Source: Cocos nucifera (Eukaryota > Streptophyta > Magnoliopsida > Arecales > Arecaceae). From it: 64,000 nucleotides of DNA. How positions within the stretch are numbered: the stretch's first letter is position 1; each line of letters begins with the position of its first letter. The position numbers were made by a program, and so were the translations under genes. The DNA lies in assembly GCA_006176705.1 (NCBI GenBank), contig QRFJ01000294.1:1674001-1738000 (forward strand), written 5' to 3'. The notes beneath the pieces are model-generated. The model ran no database searches and was not told the DNA's origin. It saw only the letters and a list, made by a program, of their open reading frames with translations. Shown here piece after piece: positions 20,935-31,105 of the stretch.

Positions 20935-23665
20935 CTCTACACCCATTGAGATTGAAGCTCGGGGACTGTTGAAGTTGAAGCTCGAGGAAGATCTTATCTT
21001 TGATTGAGTTGAAGTTCGAAAGAGGTCTTATCTCCCATGGAGGTTGAGAGAGATCTTATCTTCTTTTGAAGTTGAAGCTCAGAAGAAATCTTATCTCCAG
21101 CCGAGGTTGAAGGAGATTCTATTTTTTGTTGAAGTTGAAGCTCGGGAGAGATTTTATCTTTGATTGAAGTTGAGAGAGATTTTGTCTTCTTTTGAAGTTG
21201 AAACTCGGGGGAGATCTTATCTCCAGCTGCGGTTGAAGGAGATCCTATCTTCTGTTGAAGTTAAAGCTTAGGAAAGATCTTATCTTTGGTTGAAGTTGCA
21301 AGAGATCTTATCTTCTTTTGAAGTTGAAGTTCGAAAAAGATCTTATCTCCGATCGAGGTTGAAGGAGATCTTATCTTCTATTGAGGTTGAGGCTCGGGAA
21401 AGATTTTATCTTCAGTTGAGGTTGAAGAAGATCCTATCTTCTATTGAAGTTGAAGTTTGAAGGAGATCTTATCTCCAATCGAGGTTGAAGGAGATCTTAT
21501 CACTTGTTGATGTTGAAGCTCAGGAGAGATCTTATCTCCAGCTGAGGTTGAAGGAGATCTTATCTTCTATTGAGGTTGAGACTCGGAAAAGATCTTATCT
21601 CCAATCGAGGTTAAAGAAGATTTTATCTCCTATTGAGATTGAGGATCGGGGGAGATATTATCTTCGATTGAAGTTGAGAAAGATCTTATCTTTTTTTGAA
21701 GTTGAAGCTCGAAGAAGATTTTATCTCCGATCGAGGTTGAAGGAGATCTTATCTCCTATTAATGTTGAGGCTTGGGGGAGATCTTATCTCCGACCGAGGT
21801 TGAAGGAGGTCCTATTTTCTATTAAAGTTGAAGCTCGGAAGAGATCTTATCTTCAATCGAGATTGAAGGAGATCTTATCATCTGTTGAGGTTGAGGCTCG
21901 GGAGAGATCTTATCTCTAGCCGAGATTGAAGGGAGATCTTATCTCTTGTTGAGGTTAAGGCTCGGGGGAGATCTTTTCTCCAATCGAAGAAGATCTTATC
22001 TCCTATTGAGATTGGAGGAGATCTTACCTTTCTTTAAAGTTTAAGCTTAGGAGAGATCTTATATCCAGCCAAGATTGAAGGAGATCCTATCTTCTATTGA
22101 AGTTGAGGCTCGAAAGAGATCTTATCTCCGATCGAGGTTGAAGTAGATCCTATCTTCTATTGAAGTTGAAGCTCGGAGAAGATCTTATCTTCGATCGAGG
22201 TTGAAGGAGATCTTATCTTCTATTGAGGTTGAGGCTCGGAAAAGATCTTATCTCCAATCGAGATTGAAGGAGATTTTATCTGCTGTTGAGGTTGAGGCTC
22301 AGAAAAGATCTTATCTCCAGTCGATGTTGAAAAAGATCTATTTTCTATTGAGCTTGAGGCTCGGAGGAGATCTTATCTCCAGCCAAGATTGAAGGAGATC
22401 TTATCTCCTATTGAGGTTGAGGCTTGGAAAAGATCTTATCTCCAGCTGAGGTTGAAGAAGAAGATCTTATCTTCTTTTGAAGTTGAAGCTCGGAGGAGAT
22501 CTTATCTCCAACCGAGGTTGAAGTAGATCCTATTTTTCTATTGAAGTTGAAGCTCGAAGGAGATCTTATCTTTGGTCGAGGTTGAAGGAGATCTTATCTT
22601 CTATTGAGGTTGAGACTTGGAGGAGATCTTATCTCCAGCCGAGGTTAAATGAGATTTTATCTCCTATTGAGGTTGAGGCTCGGGGGAGATCTTATCTCTA
22701 GTCGAGGTTAAAGAAGATCTTATCTCCTATTGAGTTTGAAGGAAATCTTACCTTCTTTTGAAGTTGAAGCTCGGAAGAGATCTTATCTTCAATCGAGGTT
22801 GAAGGAGATCCTATCTCCTATTGAAGTTGAGGCTCGAAAAAGATCTTATCTCCGGCCAAGTTTGAAGTAGATCCTATCTTCTGTTGAAGTTGAAGTTCGG
22901 AGGAGATCTTATCTCTGATTGAGGTTGAAGGAGATCTTATCTTTTGTTGAGGTTGAGGCTCGGGGGAGATCTTATCTCTAGCTGAGGTTAAAGGAGATCT
23001 TATCTCTTATTGAGGTTGAGGCTCGGAGGAGATCTTATCTCCAGTCGAGGTTGAAGAAGATCTTATCTTCTTTTGAAGTTGAAGCTCGGAGAAGATCTTA
23101 TCTCCAGCTGAGATTGAAGGAGATCCTATCTCTTATTGAAGTTAAGGCTCGGAGAAGATCTTATCTCCGATCGAGATTGAAATAGATCATATCTTCTGTT
23201 GAAGTTAAAGCTTGAAGAAGATCTTATCTCCGATCGAGGTTGAAGGAGATCTTATCTTCTATTGAGGTTGAGGCTCGGGGGAGATCTTATCTCCAGTCAA
23301 GGTTGAAGAAGATCTTATCTCCTATTGAGGTTGAAGGAGATCTTACCTTCTTTTGAAGTTGAAGCTTGGGGGAGATCTTATCTCCGGCCGAGGTTGAAGA
23401 AGATCCTATCTCCTGTTGAAATTGAAGCTCGAGGGTAATCTTATCTCCAACCGAAGTTGAAGTAGATCCTATCTTCTGTTGATGTTGATACTCGGAGGAG
23501 ATCTTATCTCCGACCGAGGTTGAAGCAGATCTTATCTCCTGTTGAGGTTGAGGCTCGGAAGAGATCTTATCTCCAGCTGAGGTTGAAGGAGATCTTATCT
23601 CTTATTAAGGTTGAGGCTCGGGGGAGATCTTATCTCCAACGAAGGTTGAAGGAGATCTTAACTCC
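20935..23665 (+). repeat. 63-bp tandem array (~43 copies)
   Basis: The unit has two related halves, each built around the near-palindrome GGAGATCTTATCTCC. One half is followed by 'agccgaggttgaa', the other by 'tgttgaggttgaggctcgg'. The unit is 63 bp, so long plus-strand frames stay open (21485-21919 and others) with a 21-residue repeat like KEILSSIEVEARERSYLQSRL. I treat those frames as by-products. The array lies between LTR_b and the tail of a truncated extra ORF, in the 3' untranslated region of the element. Confidence 0.9.
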
Positions 23666-23800
23666 TATCGAGTTTAGACAGGAAGCATGCGAAAGCAGGG
23701 TAGCCCGAAGGTTCTCTGAGGTTGATCTTAACTTTTAGGAGGAGGAGGAAGACAACATGGAGGTGGGACCGTCTAATACGGTAGTTGACCTTTTCTTTTT
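23666..23800 (+). pseudogene. Tail of the extra ORF, truncated copy
   Basis: FRQEACESRVARRFSEVDLNF, an acidic EEEEDNMEVG segment and a VVDLF end match the end of the Y extra ORF at 15910-16030 (FELCEGRVVQRFFELDLSF...). The 63-bp array directly precedes it, replacing the rest of the gene. Confidence 0.7.
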
Positions 23801-23869
23801 GCATTTGACGTAGTCAGGTTGTCGGAGGAAAGCACGTATAGAGAATCTCCACTGAGCTTCTTCCTTCTT

Positions 23870-24235
23870 CATGTCCTTGGTCTACAAGGTTCCGACTTTT
23901 GCTCATGTTAGGATGAGGTTTTTCTTCTATTCTTAACATGGCTTATAGGGGTGCGTTAGGATCGTCTGTAGAGCCTCTCCCTCCATCTTATCTTATATCG
24001 ACGAGGTCTTTGACTTTGCTCATGTTAGGATGAGGTTCTTCTCCTATTCCTAACGGGCTGTAGGGGCACATTGGGATCGTTGTTAGGACCTCTCCCCTCA
24101 CCTCGTCTAAAATGAATGAGGCTTTCGAGTTTGCTCACGTTAGGATGAGGTTCTCCTCCTATCTTAAATAACCAGAGGTTTTTGACTTGCTCATGTTAGG
24201 ATGAGGTTCTTCTCCTATTTCTAATATGGCCACTT
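23870..24235. repeat. ~115-bp tandem repeats, copy 2 (element Y)
   Basis: Three to four units have the same 'gctcatgttaggatgaggtt' core as 17520-18260. They are again placed between an extra-ORF tail and an integrase end. Confidence 0.8.
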
Positions 24236-24294
24236 TTGACTGCTTCTTTTCTGTCATCATATAGTTTTTGCACCAAAAAATAATAATGTTGAAA

Positions 24295-24535
24295 TGGAGG
24301 AGTTTTATTGAAGAAAAATTACTGGTAGTACATTCTCAGATTTTTTAAATTTCAAGGTTATGAGAGCGTTGTTCCTCCAAGCTCCTTCAGATGATAAGTT
24401 TTGAGCTAGATGACCTCCTCTATTTCATACGGGCCTTTCCAATTTAGGACAAGCTTTCTCTGACTTCGAGGCTGAGAGATGGCTGCTCGCCGAAGTACTA
24501 AGTCTCCTAGAGATAGTATTGATGATATCGAGAGG
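24295..24535 (-). pseudogene. Integrase C-terminal scrap fused to gag in element Y
   Basis: It aligns to the integrase end at 18340-18560 (plus-strand words 'gctgagagatggctgctcgc' and 'aagtactaagtctcct'). At about 24535 it passes straight into gag sequence, so protease, RT, RNase H and most of integrase are deleted in this copy. Confidence 0.7.
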
Positions 24536-25720
24536 TGGCCGATCTCCTTGTTGTTCCTCCCTCATTGGTGGTTCTGACTGCGGCAGCATTCTTGGTTGAT
24601 CTTCTCTTACTTCAGACTAGCGTCTGAGGAATCGATCCAATCGGTCTCTCCTGATGAGCCTCTCGACCTCATCTTGGAGCTGAATGCATTCTTCAGTATC
24701 GTAACCGTGATCATGATGATACAAATAGTACTTGCTTCGATTGTGCTTATTTGGGAGAGATCGTAATTCTTCTGATCTTGATAGCTGATTCTTAATTTTC
24801 ATCAAAACTTGAGTTTTAGGAGCATTAAGGGAGGGCATAGTTGTGGAACTTTCTGAGGGGAGAACTTCTTCGCGCCCTTCTATCGGGGCTTCTTTGACAA
24901 TGAGCTCGAGGAGGAGTTCGAGCTCACTTACACTCGAAAGGAGTCCCTGAGCGCGGTCGAACTTCATTCGGCCCTCCATCAGCAGCGGGTCTATTAGACT
25001 CGCCCGCCCACCACTCACCTATGGCTTAAGTGTCGAGTACCAGTTTCTGGCAGCTCCCTTGAGGGTGGATGAAAAAGTTCAGCACAAAATGACATTTAGC
25101 ATGCCGTGGAGTAGCATCATTATTCGAAAGACCTCCAGATGATCGATCGGATTGATGGTCTCATTGTAACTCTCAAATTATGGGAGCTTGAAGTTCGACG
25201 GAATTGGTTCCTACATAATCTTCTGAGAAAAAGAAGGATCAGTGCAAATATCGTCACCGTGGAAGGAGGGAGCATAATGAAGTTCTTCGATTCATCGGCT
25301 CATTTTCTAGAGCCTTTGATCCAAGAGATCTTTACGATCGTTGATCTCTAAGATTTTCTAGTAGAATGGGGGCAAAGCTCCCCCCAGGGTTGAGTCATAG
25401 TCTGAGCAAGGGCTCTTCACCCTCTACTTTTCCTTTTCAGAAGTCATCGACTGGCTAGCCCAAGTCGACCGTCCCTAGATTGGATCATGGAACTTCGGAG
25501 AAGCCTGCGTCGATCGAATTGGCACTGGAGCCTATCGATGCATGGCCTGTACCACCTCCATGAGACCGCGAACCTGCTGGACCAGCAGGTTGAACTGCTC
25601 TGCATCCACCATGGCTACAGGTGGAGCTTGAGTTGCTAGAGCTGAAGCAAAAATGGATAGATCTGGATGGGATCTGACAGCAGAGACCGTTGACCATCGG
25701 GTCGAAGCTTTTTTGAAAGC
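24536..25720 (-). pseudogene. Element Y gag
   Basis: On the minus strand: an N-terminal region with DAEQFNLLVQQVRGLMEVVQ (25605-25545), a capsid-like part (about 25350-25080) with strong similarity in layout to P gag, and an open stretch at 25018-24617 that includes KYYLYHHDHGYDTEECIQLQ and an Arg-rich end (LIRRDRLDRFLRR). The YHxDHGHDTEEC motif is characteristic of Tat/Athila-type gag. Frameshifts separate the parts. The gag lies just inside LTR_c, as expected for the 5' end of the element. Confidence 0.75.
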
Positions 25721-25805
25721 ATTTTTTTCAAGAAGAACTCTAGAGTAGAAGAAGAGAGATCGCTGCTGAGCATTTCATTAAGAACAAGGGAACCTCAAGA
25801 ACAGA

Positions 25806-25829
25806 GGTCCCTTCCTCTAGCGTCAATCC
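25806..25829 (-). other. Primer-binding site of element Y
   Basis: Directly inside LTR_c the minus strand reads GGATTGACGCTAGAGGAAGG. P has the matching AGATTGGCACTAGAGAAAG just inside its 5' LTR. The conserved position and sequence mark a tRNA primer site; I cannot name the tRNA. Confidence 0.6.
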
Positions 25830-26781
25830 TATTGGTGCGAAATCTGATTATCATCAGAGAAAATGAGGTCACCGTCGATGACCTGCAAAATAAGTCTCAT
25901 CCAGAGCCTAGGGTGGTGGCTTCGACAAGACCCTCCGATGGTCAAGTTAGCTTTTTCGATCAATAAAAATGAGGTGCTCGGTCAAGAAATTTACAGAATT
26001 TTGGGAGAAAGAAGAGAGCCTAGAGAAAATATATCTGGAGGATCTCTTTTATAGATGAAACTTATAATAAACTGATAGTGACAGCCATAACTATCGGATA
26101 GTGGGCCGCTCGGAGCCACATGAAATTTGTTATGGAGGATAGTGTTTGTTGTCGTGAGGTGCCAGTTCGTTTGAGATTTGATAGTAAAAGTTCGGAGGGA
26201 TGGGCATCGATTTGTGATGACCTTTGAGCTATATCAATTCTAGAGGAGTTCGGACTCCTCTAAGGTAGTCTGGGTGTGGGTCGGTTCATGTCCTGTATGG
26301 GACCAGACTCATGTAAAGACCTTCCTGAATGACTGTGGAGAGTTCGAAAGGAGTTTGGCCGTTGGAGGAGTCCGAAAGAAGTTCGACTGCTGGAGGAGTT
26401 TGAAAGAAGTTCGACCGCTGGAGAAGTTCGGAAGGAGTTCGACTGCTGGAGGGGTTCGAAAGGAGTTCGGCTGCTGAAAGAGTCCGAAAGGGGTTTGACC
26501 GCTGAAAAAGTTTGAAAGAAGTTCAGCTACTAAAGGGATTCGAAAGAAGTTTGGCTGCTGGAGGAGTCTGAAAGAGGTTCGACTGCTGGAGAAGTTTGGA
26601 AGAAGTTCGGCTACTCGAGAAGTTCGAAAGGGGTTCGACCACTGGAGGAGTCCGAAAGGGGTTCGACCGTTGGAGAAATTTTAAGAGAAAGAATCTTCGA
26701 TCGAAGTTCTTCTATGATTATCAGTTACATTAGGCTAAGCATCATACTAGACTTCGGCGGGAGCGGAGTTTATCTCCAATA
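25830..26781 (-). mobile_element. LTR_c of element Y (5' LTR, minus orientation)
   Basis: 952 bp; on the minus strand it starts TATTGGAGATAAACTCC (mutated TGTTGG) and ends CGCACCAATA. It is followed outward by the target duplication GGAAC (26782-26786). It contains the ~30-40-bp internal repeats at 26340-26670. Confidence 0.9.
26046..26054 (-). promoter_or_regulatory. TATA box of LTR_c
   Basis: The minus strand reads CTATAAAAG followed by AGATCC. Equivalent sites occur in LTR_a (about 7543-7552) and LTR_b (about 20164-20173). It is probably the promoter for the element's gag-pol transcript. Confidence 0.5.
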
Positions 26782-26786
26782 GGAAC

Positions 26787-27146
26787 ATATCTCTTGCTCT
26801 CTCTCTTTCTCTCCATCAATCTCTAATGTTTCAGGATTTCTTTGACCATGTAGAAAGGTTATAAGCAAAATACTAGTCACTTTTCACTTAGAAAAATGAA
26901 AAAGGAAAGAACCAATTTTGATTAAATCTATTCAAAGTCTGATGGTATCAATTGAAGGAAGGTGCATTTTGAAATTAGTACTAATTCATTGTTGTTTGAT
27001 ATGATACGGACTTTAAATTGAACTCTTATGAAAGTTCGTTTGGAAACTTGAGCCATTTCAAAGAGTCAACTTGAGATTAAATTATTCTTTGGATTGTTTG
27101 TTACCATGGTCTTAAGTAACTCTAGTATCCAAATCTAAGATTCTAA
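26787..27146. other. Unassigned DNA between element Y and a MITE
   Basis: AT-rich, no recognisable protein or terminus. It is presumably the continuation of the target DNA seen left of 7324, since Y inserted between the two. Confidence 0.4.
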
Positions 27147-27465
27147 GGGTGCATTTGATTAGCTATTAAAAAAATATTTTTTTTTATTTTTTAATTTTTA
27201 AAAAATAAAAATAAAAAAGCAATATTTGGTAATATTATGAAAAGCAAAAAGTAAAAATTAAAAAAATTAAAATAATTATTTTATATATAAAGTAAAAATT
27301 TTTTGCTTTTTATTTTTTGCTTTGTATATAATTGCTTTTTGCTTTAAAGCAATGTAGTTATTAAACATGCTTTTTACTTTTTTACTTTTACTCAATAGCA
27401 AAAATAAAAAAAAATAGAAAATATTTTTTAAAATTAAAAATTAAAAAGTATAATCAAACGCATCC
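27147..27465. mobile_element. AT-rich MITE (Tourist/Harbinger-like), copy 1
   Basis: Terminal inverted repeats GGGTGCATTTGATT (27147-27160) and AATCAAACGCATCC (27452-27465) are flanked by TAA on both sides (27144-27146, 27466-27468). The interior is extremely AT-rich and self-complementary with 'tttgctttttattttttgct'-type words. No coding capacity. The TAA duplication fits PIF/Harbinger-type MITEs. Confidence 0.75.
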
Positions 27466-28065
27466 TAAGTGTAATATCCCAATGAATCAAAGATCTGATT
27501 GTATGAATCTTAAAGCATCCATAACAAAAAAAAAAGAAAAAGACTTAGGAGTCTTCTCTCATTGGACTCCCAATGGGAGTCGAAGGACTCCAGAGAGGAG
27601 TCCAACTTTTTTCCTCTTCACCTTTATTTAAAGAAATGAAGTTCCTTTGTAAATCCACCTCCATCGGCCTCCAAATCATTACAGAGAAGAAAAGATTTTC
27701 CTTTTTCCAAGTTCACCTGAAATCACAGTCGAATGCCACCAAGAATCTTGCTATAATGCCAAGAATCGCTAGTAAATCTTTCCCCCATCTTTCTCAACCC
27801 TTGAAAGCCCTGATTCTGTTTTAGCAATCACTGGATTTCTCTTTGGATAAATCGATCCTATTTTCTTTGTTTTTCTACCAAGTTTTCTTTGAACTTCCGA
27901 TGCCGTTCATTGCCACCGATCATCGAAAAGGGAAGTATCGGCTCTGCTGCCATTGCCTCAATTGGCTGCTCTCAATCCTAACGATGTCGGTCGTGGCCTT
28001 CATTTTAGGAAAACAAATAGGAAAGAAGGGCCACCCTAAGGTCCCTATTTTGCCAAAGAACCCAC

Positions 28066-28190
28066 GGGAAGAAAGAAAGAGAAAGAAGAAAGAAAAAAAA
28101 GAATAAAAAGAGAGAAAAAAAAGAAATGAAGAGAGAGAGAGAGAGATTTTCTCTTTTCTCTCTCTCTCACTTCTCTCTCTATTTATTTCT
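28066..28190 (+). repeat. Purine/pyrimidine hairpin block of the solo LTR
   Basis: An A/G-rich run (28066-28146, ending in a GA repeat) is followed by a C/T-rich run ('ttttctcttttctctctctc'). It can fold back on itself, as at 2690-2935. Confidence 0.65.
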
Positions 28191-29059
28191 ATCTCTATAA
28201 GTTTTTAATTTCTCTTTCTAAAAAATATACTTTCTCTCTCTATAAGTTTCTCTCTTTATATTATGTCTTTCTTCTATAATTGATCTGATAAAGAACTTTC
28301 TTTTAATGATTTTAATCTGACCTTAGTAAGAAAGTCCTGATTTGCTATTTTCGAATAGCATATCAGCATCCATCTTGATTGGAACCGGATATCATCAAAT
28401 TTGATATATTGGATCCCTATGAGCCAATTATATCTTAATCTGATCTCGATCAAATAATGTTATTTAATCAAATTGATCTTTGATTATCAAGCACCGTACT
28501 AGCTTTCACCGTGACTTTATCAAATACCACTGATTTGATCATCTTTGATCTCTGTTGATATAATTTTTATCAGATAAAGTTAAATAACCGATTGATCCAG
28601 ACCATTAGATATAACTACTTATGAATCTTGTCTTCCTTAATTATCCATAATCCTTCTGATTAACGGACTCAATTCTGTATAGGAGTATAGTTGTCTCGAC
28701 AAAAAAATATTTAATAGTGGAATATTACAATATGATCTATGAATCGAAGATTTTAAAAAAAAAATTATGAAATTATATGGATTTATTGAAGTACGTATGA
28801 GATAAATAATATTTTATTTTTTTTAGATTTATTGATAAATTATAAAATATTTTTTGTATTAAATTATTTAAGATTTATGAATATGAAGCATGGAAAATTG
28901 AATTGCCGAATATGCTCTTTTCTAAAATATTAAATAATTTATGAACAAACATAATAAACTTCTGTGTTGCATGGTTTATGAACTTTTCGAATTAGAATAT
29001 AAAAAATTATTTTTATTTAAGATAGATTTTGACTTATATCTCGACTATGTATCGAATCT

Positions 29060-29310
29060 CGTTAGTAGAGGTTAAATGCTAGTACTTTGATACTCTACTG
29101 GTGGGGTAGTTAAATGCTAATATTTTGATGTCCTACTAGTGAGGTGGCTAAATACTAGTATTTTAATATATCCTATTAATGAGGGTTGTATGTCGGTATT
29201 TTGATACTTGGCCAGTGAAGATTATGTGCTAGTACTTTGATACCTTGCTAGTGGAACGATTAAACACTAATATTTGATACCTTGCCAGTGGGAGTTATAC
29301 ACTGATACTT
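29060..29310 (+). repeat. ~45-bp minisatellite inside the solo LTR
   Basis: Five to six degenerate units are built on 'aaatgctagtactttgatac' plus 'tactggtgggg'. They sit at the position of the 30-bp repeats in LTR T. Confidence 0.7.
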
Positions 29311-29842
29311 TGATTTAGTTCGTAGTTATTGACATAAATCGGATGTTTTGAAGAAAATTGACTTATCAATGAAAATGAATTTTGAAAAATCTGAATTCGA
29401 ATGGATCCTATTTTGATTAATTTTGTATATTTTGAAATGATATACCTTATATATATATTTTAGTATAATATAATTGCTTGATTTTTCTAGTCAAAGGGTA
29501 GATAGTTTATTGGGCTGTCTAGCTCATTATCCTATATTTTACTATTTTTATAGATTCAGAGTACAGGCTTGACTTGAAGATTTGATATGGGAGAGCAATG
29601 TAGAAGTAGAATTTTATATCTTTATTTAGTTTATGATTTATTAATATTAATGAAAAATCATGGTATATTATTTTGTAATATATTTGATTTAGTTATTTGA
29701 ATATAAGTTAAATATTAATTATTTAAATTTTATGATATCATGATAAGATATCTTGCATGCTTATGGAGAAAGTTCTTCATAAGTATGTAGTGATTGTCAT
29801 AACTTCTGACTCACAATCTCGGATCGGGAGCATGACACTAAG

Positions 29843-30790
29843 AATAACGAAATCTTCATCTTAGGTTAGGAGATTTCCATGGCTTAAACACTTGGCTGAT
29901 GTTTTAATTGCTAATGAACCCTGGAGACTCGTTGATGAAAGGATGGTGCGGCGATATATACATAGAATATCGGGGAAATGTCCTTTAAACATGATAAGGA
30001 ATCAAGTAGCCTGTTCTTGTTTTTTTCTCTTCTGTTCCTTTTTTTTTTTTTTTTTTCTTTTTAATGGCTACAAACTGAAGCAAATTTTTGTTCAATTTTT
30101 TTTTTTATTTTTTGCCTCTTAATTTATGCTGCTTTTGTATGGATTCATCTGCCATAAAAGTTTTTCCTCGAATGTATTTTCACCAAAATCAATTGAAAAC
30201 TAATAGTAAAGTAATTTTTGTTTGGTAAAACATGCTCTAACTTCACGAACATTGGTACGAATGAACTGTGTTTTCAACTTGTTGATTTGTTTTTACTCTC
30301 TTTTGCTTATCTGCTTTAATTCACTTTCGGGCTGTTTAAACTCTGGAACAGAGTCGAATGTTTTCTCGAGATCCAAGAGATCTTCCATTGGAAGCTGACA
30401 TGAATCGCAAGTTTCTTTTATACCAGGTCAGTGCAGTTTATTTGGCTGAAATTTTACTCATTCCTAGTAATTTTTCTCATCTTGCCATCATGCAAATAGG
30501 AGTTAGGAGGAGCTTAACTCATATTTAGCCTAGTTGACGAGGAGCTGACGTTGGAGCCCTAATCGAAAGGAGCAAAAGAAGAAGTTGGTGCGAAATGGTC
30601 CAACAATTACTTGCCTTTGTCGTATATATATATATATCTATTTTTGAGTGCAGCACGCATGCCTTGGGGCGAATGTGACAATTTGCAAGACTTTCAGTAT
30701 GTAGTTAATACGAGGAACCGCATTTGCATCCTAGGTAAAGTAATTAGCTAGCTTTTCTCCATTTCAGTAGCTCATCTTGTGAAACTTTCT
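29843..30790. other. Unassigned, possibly host DNA
   Basis: No transposon feature was recognised. It contains a long T-run (30038-30057) and a possible 25-codon exon at 30352-30426. A short plus-strand frame from about 29853 (FPWLKHLADVLIANEPWRLV) is not recognised. Confidence 0.35.
30352..30426 (+). CDS. Possible 25-codon internal exon of an unknown host gene
   Basis: It is preceded by a T-rich tract and AG (30350-30351) and followed by GT (GTCAGTG). It is in phase 0 at both ends and translates to a peptide containing SRMFSRDPRDLPLEADMNRK. The composition looks protein-like rather than repeat-like. I do not recognise the family and see no convincing partner exons, so it may be a gene relic or chance. 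Confidence 0.2.
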
Positions 30791-30792
30791 TT

Positions 30793-31105
30793 GGCCATTT
30801 GGTTAGTCATTAAAAAATATATATATATATATATATTTTATTTTAAAATTTATAAAAGTAAAAATCAAAAAGCAACGTCCAATAATATTATAAAAAATAA
30901 AAAATTAAAATTAAAATAATCAAAATAATTATTTTATATGCAAAATAAAAAATTTTTTGCTTTATATATAACTATTTTTTTACTCTGTTGCAACGTAGTT
31001 GCTAAACATGTTTTTTATTTTTTTTCTTTTGCTCAATAGTAAAAATCAAAAGAAAATATATTTTTTAAACATTAAAAATCAAAAAAGTTTTATTCAAGCA
31101 CGCTC
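30793..31105. mobile_element. AT-rich MITE, copy 2
   Basis: It aligns to the MITE at 27147-27465, including 'aaaataattattttatat' and 'gcaacgtagttgctaaacatg' (compare 'gcaatgtagttattaaacatg'). The terminal repeats are decayed (GGCCATTTGGTTAG; AATTCAAGC-like right end). Confidence 0.65.

Larger units (their letters stand above)
7329..26781 (-). mobile_element. Composite Tat-lineage Ty3/gypsy element (Y) with three LTR copies
   Basis: The minus-strand element is bounded by an exact 5-bp target duplication: GGAAC at 7324-7328 and 26782-26786. Order on the minus strand: LTR_c (26781-25830), PBS, gag, integrase C-terminal scrap, ~115-bp repeats, extra-ORF scrap, 63-bp array, LTR_b (20857-19981), RNase H, integrase, ~115-bp repeats, antisense extra ORF, LTR_a (13515-13421 plus 8045-7329). 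LTR_a is split by a CACTA element. Three LTRs with two incomplete internal regions suggest recombination between two copies, or template switching before insertion. RT and protease are absent, so it is defective. Confidence 0.85.
27470..29837 (+). mobile_element. Solo LTR of the Tekay/Del-like family
   Basis: 2368 bp, starting TGTAATATCCC and ending CATGACA, with CTAAG immediately on each side (27465-27469 and 29838-29842). No internal region is present, so this is a solo LTR left by recombination between the two LTRs. The order of blocks matches LTR T. The duplicated CTAAG includes the last base of the MITE and its TAA, so the LTR landed exactly at the MITE edge and is younger than it. Confidence 0.9.

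Noticed and set aside
21485..23738. Long plus-strand frames encoding a 21-residue repeat protein
   Set aside because: They exist only because the DNA unit is 63 bp and lacks stops in that frame; frames begin and end wherever units mutate, and no promoter or domain supports them.
30038..30110. T-rich tract as a poly-A tail of a LINE or SINE
   Set aside because: No reverse transcriptase, SINE promoter boxes or target duplication could be found next to it.
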